The notes under the pieces are model-generated. The model saw nothing but the letters and a program-made list of their open reading frames with translations, was not told the DNA's origin and searched no databases. Below, one piece after another: positions 59,001 through 64,000 of a stretch of 64,000 bases of DNA. This DNA comes from Hydractinia symbiolongicarpus. Its lineage: Eukaryota; Cnidaria; Hydrozoa; Anthoathecata; Hydractiniidae. Location of the stretch: contig NC_079886.1 in NCBI RefSeq assembly GCF_029227915.1, positions 9,362,001 through 9,426,000 of the forward strand. Direction: 5' to 3'. Position 1 is the stretch's first letter; each line of letters starts with the position of its first letter. Made by a program: the position numbers and the translations under genes.

Positions 59001-60250
59001 ACACTGTGTATCTTCTGTTCATATTTTCATCGAGCTCTATTTCCTACCAGGATTGACCTTTATTCGGTTTTAATAAAATAGAGCGCCTGCGATTGTGGAC
59101 AACATGTAGGATGTCTTTTTAGTGTTAGATAAAGCATTTTTATTAGGTTATTAGATTAAAAATGTTAGGTTACTTGGTTTAATCCTAAATTTTAGTACGT
59201 AATAGTTAGCAGTGTTTATGTGGCCAAAACATCTATAAAATGTAGCTACCTCTATTTTATTCAAGTACAACCTATCAGAGAAAAGCTTCCAATGTGATTA
59301 CAAGGAGCAAATTCTTTTCTTTTTTTAACCACACCCCCCCCCTCACCCCCAGATCACCACGATTCAACGTTTTGTTGCATATATTTACCAATATTTCTTA
59401 TTTAGTTTACATCAATCAGAAATCAACCCGCTCTAGTCATCATTTCCTTCACTTTATTTGGTTTATTTGGTCTCGGAGTGTTGCCAGTGTTTTTGGAGTT
59501 AGGTGTGGAGTGTACCTACCCTGTTGATGAAGCAACGTCATCTGGTATATCATGGATGACTGGGTAAGTCTTGAAGAGTCCTTTCACTTGTGTTGCTTTA
59601 TCAGGTTTTCATTGTTTTCATGAGACCAATTTTTTTAATTGACTTGTTGTTTACTGAAAAGTCTTAATAATGACATGCAATAGAAACCTTTTTGTAATGA
59701 TGATTCTTGTCAGCTAAAGTTTTTATATAAGGATAAAATCCACTCATTGTCATATGACTCAGTAAAACCGAAAATTAAGGAAAATAAGAAGAAAATCTTG
59801 AAAACGTGGAAAAAGTTTTGTGGGAATTTCTGTTGAAAACTGAAAAAAATTGACCGTTATCTAGAATGAATTTTAGCAAGGATAATACATTGCAATGGAT
59901 TCTTATTTTATTGTGTCACCATTCAAGCAAGTCTAACTCATTGTATGCAATTTAGACAAGTTGTTGGTGCTGTTATGATGATAGGTGGTTTAGCTGCCGC
60001 ACCTCATTTAAGTAAAAGCCAAGTTGAACATTCCACATGCGTGTCAGCCAATACAAGTACGTTGGACCCAATTGATTTGACACTACCTACAATTGTTATG
60101 GTAATTATTAGTTCTATCTCCGCTCTTGCATTTGTTATATTTTTTGAGACTCCTTATAAAAGATTAAATGCAGAGAAAATCGCCGAACTGGAAGAAAGCA
60201 CTTCAACTGATGAAAGACCGATAATTGACCGTCATACAAATGTGATATAA
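47051..60250 (+). CDS. SLC49A3: SLC49A3 (MFSD7)-type major facilitator transporter, 9 exons
   Basis: Twelve-span MFS membrane protein of the SLC49 (FLVCR) family; other members carry heme or choline, but the SLC49A3 substrate is not settled. Exons: 47051-47170, 47530-47688, 51661-51877, 52779-52855, 53569-53703, 53919-54035, 58842-58994, 59406-59563, 59956-60250. All junctions GT-AG with matching phases; product 476 aa. The N-terminal RRW then hydrophobic segment, NWFSLVYFLAFVPF (span 2), WFGDHERTIANTIASMANPLG (span 4 region) and KPPTPPS after span 6 match SLC49A3 rather than FLVCR1/2. Span 11-12 region ends FFETPYKRLNAEK, also typical. Intron 2 (about 4 kb) contains a dead LINE; intron 6 (4.8 kb) contains an antisense intronless receptor gene. 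Confidence is high for family, good for subfamily. Confidence 0.9.
48773..50370 (+). mobile_element. Decayed non-LTR retrotransposon (LINE) in SLC49A3 intron 2
   Basis: Frames shift several times, so it is inactive. The order is: reverse transcriptase start (ANQIIKNGAILSEWQSSVIV, then GDYRGLKLIDQVMKVIERMI), a motif like FVDLRKAFDRVP near 49130, HQGFVLSPLLFVLVLEAL, the catalytic YADD at about 49390, then a PHD-type zinc finger (CGVCRKGVGNSIFCQTCKHW, 49560-49620), a thumb-like YGSETWAVKQEDL near 49960 and a terminal basic domain. The 5' endonuclease part is missing, as usual for 5'-truncated copies. Same strand as the host gene. It ends in a TGATGG-rich tail near 50370. Confidence 0.85.
50683..50830 (+). 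repeat. 88-bp tandem duplication with CTAGCTACATTG units
   Basis: AAATTTTTTGTCTTGTACC and the following 40 bases are repeated 88 bases later (50683 and 50771). Between the copies CTAGCTACATTG is repeated three times. In SLC49A3 intron 2. Confidence 0.7.
54195..54551 (+). repeat. 183-bp tandem duplication in SLC49A3 intron 6
   Basis: AACATCAACACTAAC and about 170 more bases recur after 183 bases (54195 and 54378). The second unit is shortened by a small deletion near its end (TTACTTCATGA missing). Recent by its high identity. Confidence 0.8.
55566..56927 (-). CDS. Intronless GluR0-like receptor channel with K+ selectivity filter
   Basis: Predicted ligand-gated potassium channel of the plasma membrane, 453 aa, one exon, no amino-terminal domain. 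Residues 1-23: signal peptide. S1 half of the ligand core: about 31-135 (NITLRTWHHPPYHN, GIIFDMIAEF). M1: 148-172. Pore helix and filter: 186-206 with TIATVGYGD, the K+ channel signature (DNA 56310-56327). Second pore span: 212-237. S2: about 252-355 with an Asp in LIDANIAG where iGluRs have the ligand-binding Asp/Glu. M4: 380-403. Then RRKKKK and a coiled coil (411-443). The S1 Arg of TIxxxR is absent (SSTNANFSPKYF), so the ligand is probably not a free amino acid. Layout is that of cyanobacterial GluR0 plus M4, as in rotifer AvGluR1. It lies wholly inside intron 6 of SLC49A3 on the other strand. AG precedes the ATG directly. Confidence 0.85.
   Translation of the reverse strand: MFLKLTYFFFNFCMCALLTLSDAQQKFEYENITLRTWHHPPYHNSNKNEGIIFDMIAEFKRRCNHYNETYKRLRTRISKIHVYDNYTRNEIFNLMQEKPSDGITVIASSTNANFSPKYFRNEIFLKTNMVVIVRTRELLLLVKLWTGIQDCFILIHFVVVATILMAALVWLFEHRTNEAFPKSFGEGLWESFWFSLVTIATVGYGDKVPKQFITRIFCIVWIIFGMLIMAMITATLIEEISKQVELDGENIAILETKTAKNMVKQKLNGKAKIESSYEDLFYAVKIGKAKAGLIDANIAGVYLSNDFKVERIISGEVPVYMYISSFYKLRRCMVNEDNALEDIFKLVEDNVKTKYTSPVSPTKFTTRAFHTAFDDSDGGLIMYTTIIAGCLIAIAITVESAQWIARRKKKKCQQIENEDEHIRRLEQELKELKKKIQIAKNKFTQPKEVHYLQ
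58525..58584. repeat. 29-bp near-perfect palindrome
   Basis: The arms 58525-58553 and 58556-58584 are inverse copies with one mismatch and only a 2-base centre. The sequence is AT-rich with GACGTAA in each arm. It lies in SLC49A3 intron 6, about 260 bases before exon 7. Such a long, nearly loop-free palindrome is unstable in most genomes and could be a tiny foldback element. Confidence 0.8.
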
Positions 60251-60423
60251 ATTTCTATATATTATTTTTTTCATACATTTGCACAAGTTTATATAGTTAA
60301 TTTTAGTTAATGTATATATATATTAAAAATTCAAATCGACTTCGTTCAGAAATCTATATTGTAATAAAGAAATTTATAAGCAATCATTTGTGTTTGTTTT
60401 AGTGATAGATTTTGATACACTTA

Positions 60424-61221
60424 TACCCCATTCACACCTAACAAAACTGGTTTAAATTAAACTCGTTTTACTTAAGCTTAATTTCATTAAAGCTTCGTTT
60501 TTTTACATATACCATTCACACCTAAAATTTAAAACACATTTGCCACGATCAAGAATAAAATTAAGTATGCTCAATATAGTGACTTAGACCTCTTTGAAAG
60601 GAGTAAAAAATATTCTCTGGTCAGAACCATGAATAAGTAGGTTAGTTACACCATAATAATATTTCTTGGAAATTTATTTAAATGACAGTTTAAAAGCAGA
60701 CCACAACAACAATCGTCTTTTCGCTTTTACTTCACTGTAACCTAATAACAAAGTATTTTCAAATATGCAGGCTCATGTTTAACTTGCGTACTGGAATCCT
60801 TTTTTAATATAAATGTGTAGTTAACTACTACTCCTGATATGCATAACCACTATGATAGTTCCACCAGCGTAAAATACACCAAAAGGTTTTTCTTCTGAAC
60901 AAAAACTTAAGTCGGATATGAGTTCAACTACATTTAATTCTTTATATTTTGCTTCATTTATCTTCTAATGTTGTGAACAACTTTCTCGTGTTGCACGAAA
61001 ACGCCAGCGATCGGCCATTTTTGTTTATGTTTAAACATGGCTTTCCATAAAACACAAATAACACAACCTCGACAGGTTGTTTTATTAAAATTAGGTTTAT
61101 TAAAACTGGCTTCATTAAAACAGTTTTTACTGTGGTATGAATGGGTATATATAAAATATATAAAATATGGTTTTATAAAACCATATTAAAACATGTTTTA
61201 ACTTTAGGTGTGAATAGGGTA
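60424..61221. mobile_element. PIF/Harbinger-like nonautonomous DNA transposon
   Basis: TACCCCATTCACACCTAA at the left is mirrored as TTAGGTGTGAATAGGGTA at the right. The direct repeat TTA flanks both ends (60421-60423 and 61222-61224), matching the TWA duplication of PIF/Harbinger elements. Second copies of the terminal motif lie inside (ATACCATTCACACCTA at about 60510; TGGTATGAATGGGTAT at about 61135). AAACTGGTTTAA and AAACATGTTTTA blocks are repeated near both ends. No transposase remains in the 798 bp. Confidence 0.8.
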
Positions 61222-61900
61222 TTAATTATTGTAATTATATTTTTCATTTTCTGTATATTCAGTAAGAATCTTTTTTGGTATCTTTCTATGTTTAAATAAT
61301 ATTTCTTACTGTTTACATCATTTCTAGAGTACTATTTTTAATTTTTTTTTTCTATTAAAGCCTTCTATGATCATACCGTAAAAAATTATATAATACTGTT
61401 CAAAAATGTGTTCTGGAAAATGTCTTTTTTTTTTAATTTCTTTTTGCTTGTTAATATTGTTTAATATATCTTATGATTAAATGCAAAGAATATTTTGTGC
61501 TTTTTGTTCAATGTATTTTGTAAATTGTTCAGTTAAATTGGATATAAGCCTTATAGTGCATGTTGTGTTCTTCTGATAACCTGTCGTTATGTTCTGTCTT
61601 TCGAAGCACTAACGGTATTGAAGAGTTTTTTCAGATCAAAGCTCGTACGCACAGGAGCTGTTCAAAATGTAATTAAAACTCGTATGCGCAGGAGCTGTTC
61701 AAAATGTAGTCAACAATTTATTAACATATTATGCATCAGCATTATAAATTTCTTTTATTCTTAAATACTTTATAACATAACAGCATTGATTACGCGTTTC
61801 TGATTGCGTGAGGCATAATTATTGCTTCGTTGTGTGTCGCGTCATATCTAATGCTTGTTTAGAAGAACATAAAAATAAGTATATCGTACTGTATTGTTTT

Positions 61901-61918
61901 AATTTGTTTTTTTTTAGC
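61901..61918 (+). other. Acceptor-like T-tract and AG upstream of MMTAG2-like start
   Basis: A T-rich tract ends in AG at 61916-61917, 31 bases before the ATG at 61949. Confidence 0.35.
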
Positions 61919-61948
61919 TAAAAAAAGTAATAAAAAGATAATATTAAT

Positions 61949-63960
61949 ATGGCGGGTATATTTCATCCTAGTCGTGGTGGCGTACGTGGAGGACAAGACC
62001 AGTTCAAATGGGATGATGTCAAAACAGATAAAGACAGAGAAAATTATTTAGGTAGGTTGTTTTAAGTTAATAACCTTGACTGTGTGTTTCCATGCCTACC
62101 AGAAAGCGAAGTATAGTTTTAAACTGTAGAATTTGCACTTTCTTTTTTTTTCTTTTTTTATTTCTAACTCACAATTAATAATAACTCTTTTGACATTTTA
62201 AGGCCATTCGGTAATGGTACCTGTGGGCAAGTGGCAGGAAGGAAAAGACCTAATTTGGTAAGCTTTCTCCCTTTTTTATTTTTAAAATCGGTTTTGCCAT
62301 TTGAAATCAGTGCGTCTGTTTCATTATTCCATGTGTGAATAACCTAAACATAAATCCTTTGTTCACTTCGGCATGATTAATATTCAAAGGTTTGACAAAA
62401 CAACAGGGTTCGCAGCGTCTGGAAAGTCAGGGAGAATTACGATGAGCGGTAAATTTGCTTGTTTGGCATGTTTCATTAAGTAGCTAATCTATTTATTCTG
62501 ATAAAGCATGCACATGTTCATATTCAGTTCAAATTTTAAGCTATAATTTTCATGTCAGCATGTAGTCAAACTTGAGTTTCATAAAGTTGGGAAAAAGAGC
62601 GTCTTTTTTAAAGCATATTGATCAGGTATATAATATTGTAGATGCTTTTTGTCAGGAAAAGTCAGGAAATTATTTCGTACGAACTGTAATAAACGTTTTT
62701 AATAACGGAGCTAAGTATAATGGTTTTTCTTTTTATTGTGTTTTTATTGTCTCCCTTGACTAGCTTCTTAATATTTATTCTCCATACAAAACTACAGTAA
62801 TAGTGACCAAACTCCTTTTTTACAAATACAGTCAACATTTTACAATTTCTAATAACTGTTATAAGATATGTTTTTCCGTTTACAAATCTATGGTTTAGTC
62901 TCATTTTTTTTTAAACCTTATTAAATGACCATGTTATACTCTGTAAGGACAAGTTGCAATCCTACGTATTGTGTTATAGAAATCTTTGCTACATAAGAGT
63001 CCAAAATCCATATAACAGTCGGAAGTTTACAAACCCAGCATTTTGTTTCTGATTGAGATCTTCTAGATTACACATTTAATTTTCGTGGTTTTGATTTAGG
63101 TATACGCGTGACAAAAATAATAGTAAAAAGATGACTGCTGAAGAAAAACGCAAAGAGGTAAGTATTTTGATATATGTTGTTAAATTATAAAATGGACACT
63201 TAATAATTGAGAACACCAGATTTAGTTTGTCGTATTAGTCGAATCTCTGCTGTAGCTGACACGAGAAATTATCCTTTTCAGTCAAGTTCCCTGGGTGTCA
63301 ATTTTGATTGGATGTTCTATAGTATACAACTTTCTACTTTTGTAACAGGAATTGAAAAATGTCAAAAATATAGAAGCAAGAGCAATGGCTGCTGCATTGT
63401 AAGTATACCATGTGTAATTTGTAAGAAACTTAGTACTCGACCACTAAAATTTTTAGACAACTTTGGAAACGAGCTAAATTTATGATACGGAATCAATAAA
63501 GTGATATAAAATAGAGAAGAAAGTATGATGATGCATATAGATATAGTCTTTTACGTTAGATGTAACTTTTATCCAGGCACGTATTTTTTACCCAACACTT
63601 GGTGCAGTGAGGACTTCATTGAAAAGCGTTTTGCAATTAAAATTTCGACCAACCAATTCTCCGTCATGTTTCTTAGGAAGAAAATTTGTTGTTGTTCCCT
63701 TTTATTTTTGGACAAGTGACAATCGAATAATCTACGTTCTATTTATTTAGAGGTCACAAGTCTTTCAGTATGGGTACGACATCTCTAACAGCTAAGGTAT
63801 CATTTATCAGCGTACTTTCTCGTAGGTTGAAAATGTGATACGAGGTGATAAGTTATATATAATTTTAATTTTATTTATGTTAGGAATTACAAGAGGTCTT
63901 GTCACGTGGGCAAACAGAGCACAGTGCAGGAGACAAGATTCAAGGGATGGGTTATAAAAA
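61949..63960 (+). CDS. MMTAG2 (C1orf35)-like protein, first six exons; runs out of the window
   Basis: Nuclear, lysine-rich protein of the multiple-myeloma-tumor-associated-2 family; molecular function poorly known. Exons: 61949-62051, 62203-62257, 63100-63157, 63349-63398, 63751-63796, 63884-63960; the last ends at a GTAAG donor (63961), so more exons follow. All phases agree; 129 complete residues are visible. Residues 1-70 carry the conserved block [20 protein letters not shown] then [20 protein letters not shown] and LIWYTR, close to the human N terminus. [21 protein letters not shown] block follows, matching the family's short helical stretch. Splice sites and similarity make the call secure, although the 3' end is missing. 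Confidence 0.9.
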
Positions 63961-64000
63961 GTAAGATTAAAATTATTATCTTTGTAATGGTAGATCAGTA

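Larger units (their letters stand above)
60251..61948. other. Intergenic space between SLC49A3 and the MMTAG2-like gene
   Basis: Contains the TIR element at 60424-61221 and a 26-base direct repeat near 61640-61705 (CTCGTACGCACAGGAGCTG and CTCGTATGCGCAGGAGCTG, each followed by TTCAAAATGTA). No other gene seen. Confidence 0.55.

Noticed and set aside
1-64000. CRISPR array, bacterial operon or phage
   Set aside because: Introns throughout and animal gene families show this is eukaryotic nuclear DNA; repeats are transposons and tandem arrays, not spaced direct repeats.

Overview
This is an AT-rich eukaryotic (animal) window with intron-split genes on both strands, GT-AG introns and long stretches of repeats and decayed transposons. 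Gene content (an NMDA-type glutamate receptor subunit, ORC4, mL45, NDUFA4, SLC49A3, MMTAG2-like) indicates a metazoan. The base composition, the tRNA- and transposon-derived repeats, and AG acceptor-like sites a few bases before almost every start codon (as expected if a spliced leader is added in trans) fit a cnidarian, most likely a hydrozoan. That placement is an inference; no species marker was seen.

Layout. 1-3.2 kb: repeats only. 3240-8044 (-): five-exon ionotropic glutamate receptor, 711 aa, complete in frame. 8.0-13.4 kb: no gene found; it holds a pogo/Tigger-like element at 9231-9879. 13454-14383 (-): last three exons of an NDUFA4-like gene; first exon not found. 14.4-20.7 kb: terminal-inverted-repeat elements and inverted repeats. 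20766-23835 (+): eight-exon mitochondrial ribosomal protein mL45. 26317-31048 (+): three small single-membrane-span proteins in a row. 31878-39142 (-): ORC4, ten exons located and one missing. 39-47 kb: repeats. 47051-60250 (+): nine-exon SLC49A3-type MFS transporter. Its intron 2 carries a dead LINE. Its intron 6 carries, on the opposite strand, an intronless gene (55566-56927) for a glutamate-receptor-fold channel with a potassium-channel filter TVGYGD. 60.4-61.2 kb: Harbinger-like element. 61949-end (+): first six exons of an MMTAG2-like gene, running out of the window.

The conserved multi-exon genes are independent housekeeping or neuronal genes, with no shared pathway visible. The notable item is the nested, intronless 453-aa receptor. 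It joins a periplasmic-binding-type ligand core with a K+-selective pore, like cyanobacterial GluR0 and the rotifer receptor AvGluR1, has a fourth membrane segment and coiled-coil tail, and lacks the usual amino-acid-binding arginine. Exon boundaries were worked out by hand from splice sites, reading phase and family similarity; no alignment or transcript data were available.
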